A DNA stretch of 30,380 nt from a virus, in IMG/VR virus record IMGVR_UViG_3300038825_001143, positions 1-30,380 of that record. One strand, written 5' to 3'. Position numbers and translations under genes: made by a program. Position 1 is the first letter of the stretch; each line of letters starts with the position of its first letter. The notes beneath the pieces were generated by a model. The model had not been told where the DNA came from and ran no database searches. It worked only from the letters and a program-made list of their open reading frames with translations. Shown piece after piece: positions 16,813 to 24,551 of the stretch.

Positions 16813-18457
16813 TCCAGTACTTACCCTCCTTCTTCAAGTTAACCTGTTTGATCTTGTCAAATACCCCAACCTCATTGATTAGCTTCACCGCTAGGTCAAT
16901 GCTGTAAGGATACTTGTTTGAACCCGTCATCTTGTTCCACTTGATCCGAGCCATATCTCCGGCCTTACCCTTCATGCCGATCATGAGTGCAGTGCTTTGA
17001 GGCCAGTAAACCCCACGGCATTGAAACTCTACGCTGAGATAATCGTTTCCATTCTTCGATGTCTTTCTCTTTCCTCTGACCGCAATCACATCCTCTGACC
17101 TGTAGATGGGCTCGTTCTTCTCTGGCATCTCATCAGATAGGACGTAACCTTCTGCGGCAATGTCGCTGGCGGAGACCTGGCCATCGCTATTATTGCCTGG
17201 TTTAAAATAGTCTAGTGCATGAGGAGCACTAACAGGTCTAGGTTCCTCGCACTCGACACAAGATTTGTCTTCATAGTCATTAACCGCAAAACATTCCCCG
17301 CAAACCCAAGTCAAAGAACCGTCATAGTCTGGTGGTCTTGATGGCCTAGCCTTATCAATACAACCATGGCGCTTCATGTTCTCACCGTAGTCAAGAAGCA
17401 AACAATCTTCTTTTCCAGGCCATGGGCGCATGCCTCTACCGCAGATCTGGACGTACAAGCCAAGTGATTGCGTGGGTCTAAGTATCGCAATGCAGTCTGT
17501 TCTCGGAGCATCCCATCCCTCTGTGAGTACAGCTACGTTACACAAGGCGTTGATCTTGCCCTGTTCAAACTGTTTTAGGATGGCGTCTCTTTCATCCTTG
17601 GGAGTTTCAGCCGTGATAAATGCAGCAGTGATACCGGATCGGATAAGCAACATGCACATCTTCTCTGCATGAAGCACACTGACACAGAAGAACACAGTGC
17701 TGGTCCTACCCTTTGAGTATGCTTTTTCAACCCAATCATCGATGATGTTTAGGATTGTTAAATCATCCATGGCAAGGACCTCAAGATCTGACTCTCGATA
17801 GTCACCACCTTTGAACTTCAGTCTTGCTTTACTGGCGTCGATGACCGCTTCCTTGGCCACGGCGAATGCAGTTAACCTGCACAAGTAACCTTCTTCCATA
17901 AGCTCTGGGATGGTCACTGAGTGAGCTACACCATCGAAGAAATCACCATCATTACCGTAGATAAAACCTTGGTTCATGCGATAGGGCGTAGCCGTAACAC
18001 CGAGGATCTTTGGACAACCTATCTCTTCGAAGTGATTGATGATCTTTCTGTACCGGCTTTTCTTTTCTTTGCCTACATGGTGGGCCTCATCAATGATGAT
18101 GTAGTCTACCGGCAATGACTTATCCAACCTGGTTTGCGAGGCGAGCGTATCTCTACTCGCGATAATAATCGGCGCGGTGTTATTAAACTTCTTAAGACTA
18201 GCAGCGAGTACACCATACGGTGCGCTGGGCCAGACGTTTAGCAGTTTCTCTTCTGCCTGAGAGATTAACTCTTGGCGGTGGGCGAGGATAAGAAATCTCC
18301 TCGAGGGATCTTGCTTGTAAAGCGTCTGGATTAGTGTCGCGAATACAACTGTCTTACCCGCACCAGTCGGCAGGACTATAAGAGGGTTTGTAATCTTGTT
18401 ATCTAACCAACAGGTAGCTTTATCTAAAGCTTTTTTCTGGTAGTTTCTAAGTTCCAT
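16790..18457 (-). CDS. SF2 DEAH-box helicase, RadD-like
   Basis: This protein of 555 residues carries all the expected SF2 motifs: Walker A LPTGAGKT (29-36), DEAH (122-125), VTATPYR (153-159), TEGWDAP (311-317) and QICGRGMRPWPG (336-347). A zinc ribbon follows (Cys385-x2-Cys388 ... Cys399-x2-Cys402). The C-terminal 150 residues look like a separate small beta-rich domain. Helicase core plus zinc ribbon is the layout of bacterial RadD/YejH, which processes recombination intermediates; phage homologues often sit beside recombinases. AAGGAGAAGGA lies upstream of the start, and the start overlaps the preceding stop (TGATG). The role is inferred as branch migration or unwinding in recombination-dependent replication. 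Confidence 0.92.
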   Translation of the reverse strand: MELRNYQKKALDKATCWLDNKITNPLIVLPTGAGKTVVFATLIQTLYKQDPSRRFLILAHRQELISQAEEKLLNVWPSAPYGVLAASLKKFNNTAPIIIASRDTLASQTRLDKSLPVDYIIIDEAHHVGKEKKSRYRKIINHFEEIGCPKILGVTATPYRMNQGFIYGNDGDFFDGVAHSVTIPELMEEGYLCRLTAFAVAKEAVIDASKARLKFKGGDYRESDLEVLAMDDLTILNIIDDWVEKAYSKGRTSTVFFCVSVLHAEKMCMLLIRSGITAAFITAETPKDERDAILKQFEQGKINALCNVAVLTEGWDAPRTDCIAILRPTQSLGLYVQICGRGMRPWPGKEDCLLLDYGENMKRHGCIDKARPSRPPDYDGSLTWVCGECFAVNDYEDKSCVECEEPRPVSAPHALDYFKPGNNSDGQVSASDIAAEGYVLSDEMPEKNEPIYRSEDVIAVRGKRKTSKNGNDYLSVEFQCRGVYWPQSTALMIGMKGKAGDMARIKWNKMTGSNKYPYSIDLAVKLINEVGVFDKIKQVNLKKEGKYWNVIGVNF

Positions 18458-18720
18458 CAGTGGACTATTCCTTCTCCTTGAACTTCATTGAGTGTATTAA
18501 TTGCAACCTTTTCTTTGATTGACTGTATCGATGCATCTACGCTTTCAGGATCAGCAAAGGTATAGGCATGTATGAGAGAGAACGTGCTCATGACTTCTGC
18601 CACGGCCTCAAGACTGTAGCCGCTATCTCTCATGATCTTTAACCATTCCTTTAAATGCTCGTAAGCATCGGACATTTCTTCGTTGTTGAATTGAATCTCA
18701 ATCTGATCTACTTCATCCAT
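18457..18720 (-). CDS. Small acidic protein, unknown
   Basis: This protein of 87 residues is acidic and probably all-helical (EMSDAYEHLKEWLKIMRDSG, then SLEAVAEVMSTFSLIHAYTF). The start at 18720 is supported by AGGAG ten bases upstream, and its TGA overlaps the helicase start. No family is recognised. It lies between the SSB and the helicase in the recombination operon. The ribosome binding site is flanked by a CTTTTCACC element that can pair with upstream copies, so its translation, and that of the helicase and nuclease after it, may be controlled. Confidence 0.7.
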   Translation of the reverse strand: MDEVDQIEIQFNNEEMSDAYEHLKEWLKIMRDSGYSLEAVAEVMSTFSLIHAYTFADPESVDASIQSIKEKVAINTLNEVQGEGIVH

Positions 18721-18863
18721 GTATATCTCCTGGTGAAAAGTTTTTTCGGGTCAAGCCTTTTCAAATACTTTTCACCCTTTTCACCCTTTTCAGGGTTCAT
18801 TAATAAATAAACGCGCCCACTTTTGGTCGTCTGGTAGGGCGGCACCAGGTGCTTGCGATCGAC
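18721..18863 (-). promoter_or_regulatory. Intergenic region with tandem 9-mers and possible RBS hairpin
   Basis: This 143-base gap inside the leftward operon holds two perfect tandem copies of CTTTTCACC (18768-18776, 18777-18785) and a near copy CTTTTCAGG (18786-18794). The exact inverse, GGTGAAAAG, lies at 18732-18740. On the minus-strand transcript the last element abuts the AGGAG of the next gene, so a 9-base-pair hairpin would form next to the ribosome binding site. The repeats could instead be protein operators. I found no convincing sigma-70 promoter here. Confidence 0.5.
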
Positions 18864-19373
18864 CTATGCGGACCAGTTATTGGTCTGCACTTGTTGGGTT
18901 GGCGCAGGTTGAGCGGCGGGAGCGGCTTGCTGCTGCTGTTGCGCTACGTTCTGCGGTGGCTTGAACGAAGTGATCTTCGCTTTGTCCTTGTACATCCCAC
19001 CGTTGGGGTTAGGTCTGCCAGCTTCGATCTCAGTGACCACATTGACCGGCTTCTGCATAGCAGAGTTGACCAGCGCAGTGCCGAGCGGCTGATTTGTATC
19101 AACGCCAGTGGCACCAATAAAGCTCTTCAATCGAGCCATACCTACCTGTGAGTTGCCGGTAATGGTGAAGTTTTCCCATACATGCATGTTGGCATGCGTA
19201 GGTCCAAGCACTTTGAAATCAAACGCGAGGTATGTGTTGCCAGCATTTGAAGTCTTTTCTTCAAAGCTAACTGCCTCGACAGTCCACTCACCCGCAGGAA
19301 GCGGACCGCTCTCCATGTTGGACCCACCTGCCTCGACTGCACTCCAGTCGATACCTTGATCTAATATACCCAT
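18864..19373 (-). CDS. Single-stranded DNA-binding protein, DUF669-like
   Basis: This protein of 169 residues has an OB-fold-like core. LPAGEWTVEAVSFEEKTSNA, then NTYLAFDFKVLGP, HVWENFTITG and GMARLKSFIGATGV, match the DUF669 family of phage single-strand-binding proteins that accompany recombinases. The C-terminal 30 residues are Gln/Ala/Pro-rich (QQQQQAAPAAQPAPTQQVQ), a flexible tail as in SSBs, but it ends in NNWSA rather than the acidic DDIPF-type tip. The start is supported by AAGGAAT upstream. It presumably coats single-stranded DNA and hands it to the Sak4-like protein encoded just upstream. Confidence 0.8.
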   Translation of the reverse strand: MGILDQGIDWSAVEAGGSNMESGPLPAGEWTVEAVSFEEKTSNAGNTYLAFDFKVLGPTHANMHVWENFTITGNSQVGMARLKSFIGATGVDTNQPLGTALVNSAMQKPVNVVTEIEAGRPNPNGGMYKDKAKITSFKPPQNVAQQQQQAAPAAQPAPTQQVQTNNWSA

Positions 19374-19382
19374 AATAATTCC

Positions 19383-20144
19383 TTACTGTTGGGGTGCCAG
19401 AGCGGCACCGTAGTGTTGTTCAAAAGACTTCCAGTCAAATTCAATTTGATCAGGAAGAGCTACCCGTGACTTGGCGTCATGGCTGGCGGCAAATTTAGTG
19501 AACAAAGCGCGGTTGCCATAGCTGACAGCGCGAGCCTTACTACCATCCTTCACTACCTCTACCTTGTAGTTCGCAAAGAAGTTGAAATCCACCCAATCTT
19601 TGATGAGCGCATTCACATTCTTGTGACACTTCATCTCCCATCGGTCATAGGATTCGTTCTTTGCATCGTTAAAAGGCTTGATGCCTACATGGCTGAGCAG
19701 AATGATGTTCATTCTTTTCTGCCGGTGCAGGAAGTTCAAACCATCTAACAGTTTGACCCACAGTTCTCGAACCACGGTGTAACCTTTGCCGAATCCTGGA
19801 GCATCAATGCTGTCCCAACCATTGGTCTGACATGCATGAGCCTCAGCCTTCAATGCAGCGGCATCCGTGGTATCCAGTACCAAGGTCTGGAATTGATGAT
19901 CCTCATTGGCCAGTGACATCAACTGGTCGAGGATATCTTTCCATTCATTAGCCAAGGGGAATCGAGCAACACCTTCGATGAAGTTCAATCCATCCTCCGC
20001 CTGTATGAAGATTGCGTTGGGCGCACCTGCACCGAACGTAGACTTACCAATACCATCGGTGCCTTGGATATTCATCCTGACCGGCGGTAATGCTTCGTTG
20101 GGAATGACTTCCCGAGCCGTGGTTACTTGAGCTAGTAACGACAT
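19383..20144 (-). CDS. Sak4-like recombination ATPase (AAA_24)
   Basis: This protein of 253 residues has a RecA-like P-loop: GTDGIGKST (28-36), then PNAIFIQAEDGLN, the Walker B-like QTLVLDTTDA (Asp91), and IILLSHVGIKPF. This is the pattern of phage AAA_24 nucleotide-binding proteins, the Sak4 group of single-strand annealing recombinases. Sak4 proteins anneal or pair single strands with the help of a phage SSB, which is the next gene here. An AAGGAGG site precedes the start at 20144. The operon also has a nuclease and helicase, giving a complete recombination module. A role as an ATPase in another process is possible but less likely. Confidence 0.85.
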   Translation of the reverse strand: MSLLAQVTTAREVIPNEALPPVRMNIQGTDGIGKSTFGAGAPNAIFIQAEDGLNFIEGVARFPLANEWKDILDQLMSLANEDHQFQTLVLDTTDAAALKAEAHACQTNGWDSIDAPGFGKGYTVVRELWVKLLDGLNFLHRQKRMNIILLSHVGIKPFNDAKNESYDRWEMKCHKNVNALIKDWVDFNFFANYKVEVVKDGSKARAVSYGNRALFTKFAASHDAKSRVALPDQIEFDWKSFEQHYGAALAPQQ

Positions 20145-20145
20145 G

Positions 20146-20556
20146 CTATACCTCCTTTATTGCTTTGATTTTAGGGTCCCCGAGCTTGGTCGAAAGCGCA
20201 GCATGAATGCCGTCAAGAAGCGGATGCTTTGGATTCTCCAAGGCAAACGTCTTGAACTTGTTCAAGTTAACTTTGATTTCAGAAGGGGGGGTTACAAAGG
20301 AAGGCCAATCTTCAGTTGACGGATACATACTTAATGCATCTACCAATAGATCTTGATCCCAAACGTAGGTACGTTTGATCTCAAAAGTCACACCGTTCTC
20401 AGTGCGCTCTCCTCCCTGATTACGAAGTGGCGCTACAGCATCACTCGCAATTTTTGTGTCAAGCACTTCTCTTTCAAGACGCTTTATCTTACTATCGATC
20501 TCCGACTTAATTTTCTTAGCAGCGACCAACTCTTTTACGATACTCTCGTATTCCAT
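20146..20556 (-). CDS. Conserved phage protein upstream of recombinase, unknown
   Basis: This protein of 136 residues has an N-terminal coiled coil (VKELVAAKKIKSEIDSKIKR, residues 8-27) followed by a small folded part with GVTFEIKRTYVWDQDLLVDA and LLDGIHAALSTKLGDPKIKA. A preceding AAGGAGATG supports ATG 20556. I have seen proteins of this shape just before Sak4-type genes in other phages, but I cannot give a function. It is the first gene of the leftward operon, with its promoter presumably in the divergent gap to the right, and ends one base before the recombinase start. Confidence 0.7.
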   Translation of the reverse strand: MEYESIVKELVAAKKIKSEIDSKIKRLEREVLDTKIASDAVAPLRNQGGERTENGVTFEIKRTYVWDQDLLVDALSMYPSTEDWPSFVTPPSEIKVNLNKFKTFALENPKHPLLDGIHAALSTKLGDPKIKAIKEV

Positions 20557-20675
20557 CTACATCTCCTTTCTCTACTCTCCACGGACATCGTATTATTATC
20601 CTCACATAATATCAAGTCTTTTTATGTGGGAATTTATCATGTATGCTGTGGAGGCAAATACATAGGAGACCCAAC
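20557..20675. promoter_or_regulatory. Divergent intergenic region between recombination and replication operons
   Basis: The 119-base gap separates two divergent operons and must hold promoters for both unless they are read from further away. On the minus strand TTGATA (near 20608-20613) precedes TACGAT by 17 bases, which is only a fair sigma-70 match. On the plus strand a TATGCT (20642-20647) has no good -35 hexamer. The region is AT-rich with ATTATTAT runs. AGGAG at 20664-20668 is the ribosome binding site of the GTG-started gene. The promoter calls are weak. Confidence 0.35.
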
Positions 20676-20906
20676 GTGGATATCACAATCGAGAAAGGCG
20701 TGAGCGCCGGACCACCTAAGCGTGGCCCAGGTAGGTGGCAACGCATACTACTTAAGTTAGACATCGGAGATTCGTTTGTCATTGACGAGAGTAAAGATCC
20801 AAAGCAATCGCAGGTTAGAGCTATCAGACAATCGGCCAAGTCACTTGGCTATCAAGTGGTCACTGCATTGGAAGGAACATCGAGGCGCATTGAAAGGATA
20901 GGCTAA
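20676..20906 (+). CDS. Small basic protein, possible regulator
   Basis: This protein of 76 residues starts at GTG 20676, eight bases after AGGAG (20664-20668). An upstream ATG at 20643 in the same frame has no ribosome binding site. The sequence contains KRGPGRWQRILLKLDIGDSF and VRAIRQSAKSLGYQVVTALEGTSRRIERIG. The 'L.IGDSF.v......q..vr.....a...G......' arrangement is common in small phage proteins encoded near replication genes (possibly DUF7303) and could be a DNA-binding fold. The function is unproven. Its TAA overlaps the primase-helicase start. Confidence 0.7.
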   Translation: MDITIEKGVSAGPPKRGPGRWQRILLKLDIGDSFVIDESKDPKQSQVRAIRQSAKSLGYQVVTALEGTSRRIERIG

Positions 20907-22966
20907 TGCATTTTTTCCAACAGAAGTTCTGTGGAGAAAACATAGAGCCTGATATCAAGGGCGACTGGCTACATGAAATGTGGGAGCTTGGCTTCCATAT
21001 CATTCCGTGTGGCTCTCCAGCAGAGATAATACCTCAGTACTTTCGCAGCCGTCATCCGTTCGATCCAGACGATGCACTGAAAGCGAAGTGGGCAAAGACC
21101 CCGCGTGTGAAATGGACACACTATCAAACCATACAGCCGAGTCAGGCAGAGGTGGATAAGTGGCATGCCGATTACCCTCAAGCTAACTGGGCAGTCATTA
21201 CCGGCATAAACTTCGCCGTTGTTGACGCAGACAGCGACGAAGCCGTGGAATGGATAGAGTCTGGTGGCATAACGCGAACGCCATTGAAGCAAGTCACGCC
21301 TCGAGGTGGGACGCATTACTTCTATGCGCTTGGACCAAACGACATACGCAATAGCGTAGGAAAAAACAAGATTGACATTCGTGGCGATGGCGGGTATGTG
21401 ATGATCGCACCATCGGTCGGGTATCGTCTTGAATGTGAGCAGTCGTATGGCGTCACGGCGATGGATGAACTGCCATTGCTGTCTGGTGATGACCTGGGAA
21501 AGATAAGCGGGTTCAACTCTGTCGATCCCAATACCGGCGAGATCCCATCGATCAGAGAAAAGCTGACAGAAGAACCGCAGATCGAAGGCAGTCGCAACGA
21601 CACCCTCGCACGCTTGGTCGGCAAGTGGATCAAAGAAGGTTGGGGTTTGCGTGAGGTGCTGATCAAAGCACAGGACTGGAATCAAACCTGTCAACCTCCG
21701 ATGGATCTAGTCGAGACAACGAAGACAGTGATGTCTATCTGTCAAGGTCACATCAAGCGCAACCCAGACCTCGCGCAGAGCGGGATCAACGACTGGCATA
21801 CCTCAACGTGGCAGACAGGATTGACCGAAGACCTGAAAGAAATACAGGAACAGGAAGACCCAATTGATACCCCCGAAAAACCGGACAAAGGACCCCTTGG
21901 TTTAGTACCTTTCAATGCCCAAGAATGGCAGGAGATAGAGGACGATACCATTGAGCAGTACTGGGGTGATCGGTTTATCTTTGAGAACAGTCGGGTGCTG
22001 TTACTTGGTAAGCCCAAGATCGGTAAGTCCAACTGGCTTGGCGCCTTCGCTGCGGGAGCAACGACCGGCACAGACTTCATGGGGGTCCCGTTCAATAAAC
22101 CATTGAAGGTGATGTGGTTCCAGGCTGAGATCATTGCAGAGTTCTTGAAGCAACGGGTAGAGATGTACTACCAGCGGTTCTCAACGAACGATGACCTCCG
22201 GCAGATGGGGTTCAGCAACCTCATCATCAGCGGCAGACTACGTAAAAACTTAATGAAGGATAGCGACATCCAAGCGTTCAGTGATGAGGTGGCGTTCCAC
22301 AACCCAGACATTGTGATGATCGACCCGATCATTAACTTTTTTGACGGGGAAGAGAACAGCAACACCGAGATCAGAAAGCTTCTTGATCGGGTTGATATGC
22401 TCATGGAGCTTAACAACGTGGCAACAATCATCGCGCATCATACCGGAAAGGAACGAGCGGATGACAAATCATTCTTATCAGCAAGGGGTGGGTCCGTGTT
22501 TGCGGGATGGTTTGACAGCGGGATCAAACTCATGGGTGAGAAGCCGAACATCAACGTGTTCTATGAAGCGCGTAATGCGGCGGACCCACAAGAACATATC
22601 GCGTTCTTTGATTTCGATGATGGCATCTGGCAGGTGAGTGACTTCACCCGCATGCCGAACGCAAAGAGCGAAGAAGAAGTACATGAGGATGAGGTAGAGA
22701 TAGCGGGAATCGTCATGAAGGCGATGAAAGAGAATCAATTTTATAAGCGATCGGAGCTGGAGTTCGAAGCTAAGACCGCACTTAAACGTCACAAGAAAGC
22801 GAATGGTGTACAGGCATGCAAGAAAGCGGTTGGCTATGTACAGAAACACTTGGGGCATATCGTACATACACACGCGGAACCTGGGCTGGCAATGTGGCAC
22901 TATCTCGGTAGCAGTACAGCAGCGAAGCCTTGGGAAGTCGAGGCAGAACATGAATCGCAAAAATAA
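20906..22966 (+). CDS. Primase-polymerase/AAA helicase replication protein
   Basis: This protein of 686 residues has two enzymes in one chain. Residues 20-180 form a bifunctional primase-polymerase: VVDADSDEA (Asp107, Asp109), TPRGGTHYFY (His137) and DIRGDGGYVMIAPSV. Residues 228-282 look like the helical PriCT domain. Residues 355-560 are a RecA-like helicase (AAA_25/RepA-like), with Walker A GKPKIGKS (368-375), Walker B PDIVMIDP (Asp473) and a TIIAHHTGK motif (508-515). The last 90 residues look like a winged helix. It would prime and unwind DNA at the phage origin. No family A or B DNA polymerase is seen in the window, so this is the only replicase-type enzyme here. Confidence 0.9.
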   Translation: MHFFQQKFCGENIEPDIKGDWLHEMWELGFHIIPCGSPAEIIPQYFRSRHPFDPDDALKAKWAKTPRVKWTHYQTIQPSQAEVDKWHADYPQANWAVITGINFAVVDADSDEAVEWIESGGITRTPLKQVTPRGGTHYFYALGPNDIRNSVGKNKIDIRGDGGYVMIAPSVGYRLECEQSYGVTAMDELPLLSGDDLGKISGFNSVDPNTGEIPSIREKLTEEPQIEGSRNDTLARLVGKWIKEGWGLREVLIKAQDWNQTCQPPMDLVETTKTVMSICQGHIKRNPDLAQSGINDWHTSTWQTGLTEDLKEIQEQEDPIDTPEKPDKGPLGLVPFNAQEWQEIEDDTIEQYWGDRFIFENSRVLLLGKPKIGKSNWLGAFAAGATTGTDFMGVPFNKPLKVMWFQAEIIAEFLKQRVEMYYQRFSTNDDLRQMGFSNLIISGRLRKNLMKDSDIQAFSDEVAFHNPDIVMIDPIINFFDGEENSNTEIRKLLDRVDMLMELNNVATIIAHHTGKERADDKSFLSARGGSVFAGWFDSGIKLMGEKPNINVFYEARNAADPQEHIAFFDFDDGIWQVSDFTRMPNAKSEEEVHEDEVEIAGIVMKAMKENQFYKRSELEFEAKTALKRHKKANGVQACKKAVGYVQKHLGHIVHTHAEPGLAMWHYLGSSTAAKPWEVEAEHESQK

Positions 22967-22977
22967 GGAGGTAGGTT

Positions 22978-23313
22978 ATGGGGTATAGAGTAAAGGAGAT
23001 AGTTTTTTTTGTTAAGGCTTGGGGTGATCGCAGTTTAAAGCACTCTGTTCTTTGTCGTTTCTGCGGGGATGACGAGGGGAGACTGTACAAAACGCCGATT
23101 GAACTTATTGAGGATGGCGTAAATCCACTTTTGCAGCATTGTGTGCCTGATATTGTCGAAGGCGGGGCTAAGTATATGAGCGAGAAGACGCGTATTGATA
23201 ATGAGGTAATGGTTGTATTTGAAGAAAGCGTTTCTAGCCCTCAAGTAGATCAAAAGCTTATAGATAGATTTTTTGCAGAGGGGTACATGGTAATGAACGG
23301 TGAGTCAAGTTGA
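22978..23313 (+). CDS. Unknown protein with strong ribosome binding site
   Basis: This protein of 111 residues is preceded by a near-perfect AAGGAGGTAGGTT, so it should be well translated. The chain contains CRFCGDDEGRLYKTPIELIE (one CxxC) and HCVPDIVEGGAKYMSEKTR, and ends MVMNGESS. The single CxxC plus the later HC could bind a metal, but this is not a complete zinc-finger pattern. No family is recognised. It follows the primase-helicase by 11 bases and overlaps a TTG-started small gene at its stop. Confidence 0.65.
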   Translation: MGYRVKEIVFFVKAWGDRSLKHSVLCRFCGDDEGRLYKTPIELIEDGVNPLLQHCVPDIVEGGAKYMSEKTRIDNEVMVVFEESVSSPQVDQKLIDRFFAEGYMVMNGESS

Positions 23314-23447
23314 AAGTTAGTCTGGATCTGAACGATCGTGAGGTGGAGGAGGTCATGGAGAAGTACGATGACCTGGTCGAGAAGGTGGACAAGATGATGG
23401 CGCTGCTCGAGCGTATCAGTGATCACATTGAGGGGGAGGTGGCGTGA
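23310..23447 (+). CDS. Small coiled-coil protein with TTG start (45 aa)
   Basis: A 45-codon frame starts at TTG 23310 inside the preceding stop (TTGA) and stops at TGA 23445-23447 inside the next start (GTGA). Both joints are 4-base overlaps, the usual sign of translational coupling. The peptide MKVSLDLNDREVEEVMEKYD continues DLVEKVDKMMALLERISDHI, a nearly continuous acidic helix with heptad leucines/valines. It fills an otherwise empty 130-base gap exactly. The function is unknown; it may form a homo- or hetero-oligomer with a neighbour. Confidence 0.6.
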   Translation: MKVSLDLNDREVEEVMEKYDDLVEKVDKMMALLERISDHIEGEVA

Positions 23448-24250
23448 ACCCGTACTTGATTGATGAGCCAGCAGTGATTAGCTTCAGTGGTGGGCGTACA
23501 TCAGCGTACATGCTTTACAAAGTTCTTGAGGCTCATGGTGGGAGGTTGCCTGACTATGTTGTAGTCGCGTTCTCCAACACCGGCAAAGAGATGCCTCAGA
23601 CACTTGACTTCGTTGATCGGTGCTCAAAGGAATGGGATGTGCCGATTGTTTGGCTTGAGTTCATCAAGGAAAAGAAAGCTGGAATCGTTGTAGATTATGA
23701 GACAGCATCGAGAAAGGGCGAGCCTTTTCACAACCTAATCTCTCAGAAGAAGTTCATTCCTAACGATAGGATTCGTGCATGCACTGAGCAGTTAAAGGTG
23801 GTGCCGATCAATAAGTACATGGAATCATTAGGTCATGACCCGTTCTTAACCGTGGTCGGGATAAGGGCGGACGAGCAAAGGCGCGTGGCAAAGCAACGAG
23901 CAAAAGAAAACTACGCGTTGCCCCTAGCCGATGCCGGTGTAACGCTCCAGGACATCGATGCTTTTTGGGCACAGCAGCCGTTTAAGTTGGACCTGCCTAT
24001 GTCTCAGAATGGTGAGAGCCCGTTGTCTAACTGTGACTTGTGTTTCTTTAAGAGCGTATCAAGGAAGCTGTCTATCATCAGGGAGCAGCCGGACATGGCA
24101 GACTGGTGGATCGAGCAAGAGGAAAGGATCGGTAACGTATTCCGGCGTCAGCATCCGTCTTACAAGGAACTCAAGATCATTGCGTCTGATCAAGGTCAGT
24201 TGTTTGATTTTGAAAATGAGGAGTCGATGTCTTGCTTTTGTGGTGATTAG
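23444..24250 (+). CDS. PAPS-reductase-like PP-loop protein
   Basis: This protein of 268 residues starts at GTG 23444 after GGGGGAGG. The PP-loop ISFSGGRTSAYML (Ser15-Gly-Gly, residues 15-20) is that of the adenine nucleotide alpha-hydrolase superfamily, close to the phosphoadenosine phosphosulfate reductase branch. Cys113 (ACTEQLKVVP), Cys197-x2-Cys200 (CDLCFFK) and Cys264-x-Cys266 near the end could hold an Fe-S cluster. Phage homologues are common, but their substrate is not known. The same fold occurs in DndC phosphorothioation and tRNA-modifying enzymes, so nucleic-acid sulfur modification is possible as well as sulfate reduction. No Dnd partner genes are present here. Confidence 0.82.
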   Translation: MNPYLIDEPAVISFSGGRTSAYMLYKVLEAHGGRLPDYVVVAFSNTGKEMPQTLDFVDRCSKEWDVPIVWLEFIKEKKAGIVVDYETASRKGEPFHNLISQKKFIPNDRIRACTEQLKVVPINKYMESLGHDPFLTVVGIRADEQRRVAKQRAKENYALPLADAGVTLQDIDAFWAQQPFKLDLPMSQNGESPLSNCDLCFFKSVSRKLSIIREQPDMADWWIEQEERIGNVFRRQHPSYKELKIIASDQGQLFDFENEESMSCFCGD

Positions 24251-24256
24251 GGGGGA

Positions 24257-24292
24257 GCTACACTGAAGGAAAGGTATAACCTCCAGTGTAGC
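24257..24292 (+). promoter_or_regulatory. Perfect 9-bp inverted repeat (hairpin)
   Basis: GCTACACTG at 24257-24265 is the exact reverse complement of CAGTGTAGC at 24284-24292, with an 18-base loop. There is no T-run after it, so an intrinsic terminator is unlikely. It lies just after the PAPS-like gene stop and could protect the mRNA end or act as a processing site. Confidence 0.55.
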
Positions 24293-24315
24293 AATACCCA
24301 AAGCAATTAAGGTAT

Positions 24316-24339
24316 GTTGGACGTAAGGGGGCATCCAAC
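24316..24339 (+). promoter_or_regulatory. Short hairpin upstream of membrane-protein gene
   Basis: GTTGGA (24316-24321) pairs with TCCAAC (24334-24339) around a G-rich loop of 12 bases. It lies 29 bases before the start of the next gene, whose AGAAGGAG site (24356-24363) is outside the stem. Confidence 0.35.
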
Positions 24340-24368
24340 GGAAACAATCCTATCAGAAGGAGCGTGGA

Positions 24369-24551
24369 ATGAGCAATAACTTAATGCTGTTTGGGGCAAA
24401 CTATTACATCTATCAGTATTACGGAATCGAGGCGGCAATCGTGGTTTATGTGGCAACAATCGTTGTGATGTGGGTAGGGGTCAAAAAATACTTAGGGAGG
24501 AAAGTTAAAGTAAATTCTAGCCCCAGTATGGCTAAGTTAGTGGTCACTTAG
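24369..24551 (+). CDS. Small single-span membrane protein (60 aa)
   Basis: This 60-residue protein is preceded by AGAAGGAG at good spacing. One hydrophobic segment (IEAAIVVYVATIVVMWVGV, about residues 20-38) is followed by a basic stretch KKYLGRKVKV. That places the C-terminus in the cytoplasm if the positive-inside rule holds. No family is recognised. It stands alone between two non-coding stretches, just before the repeat-rich region. Confidence 0.65.
   Translation: MSNNLMLFGANYYIYQYYGIEAAIVVYVATIVVMWVGVKKYLGRKVKVNSSPSMAKLVVT

Noticed and set aside
18721-18863. Sigma-70 promoter starting at TTGACC in the operon gap
   Set aside because: The position 17 bases downstream is the ribosome binding site AGGAGA, not a -10 box.
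20608-20647. Strong divergent promoters between the recombination and replication operons
   Set aside because: Only partial -35/-10 matches were found, so I kept the region as regulatory with low confidence instead of calling defined promoters.
20969-21694. Long minus-strand open frame (241 codons) opposite the primase-polymerase
   Set aside because: It lies antisense to a gene with clear catalytic motifs, has no ribosome binding site and an unremarkable, cysteine-rich, low-quality protein sequence.
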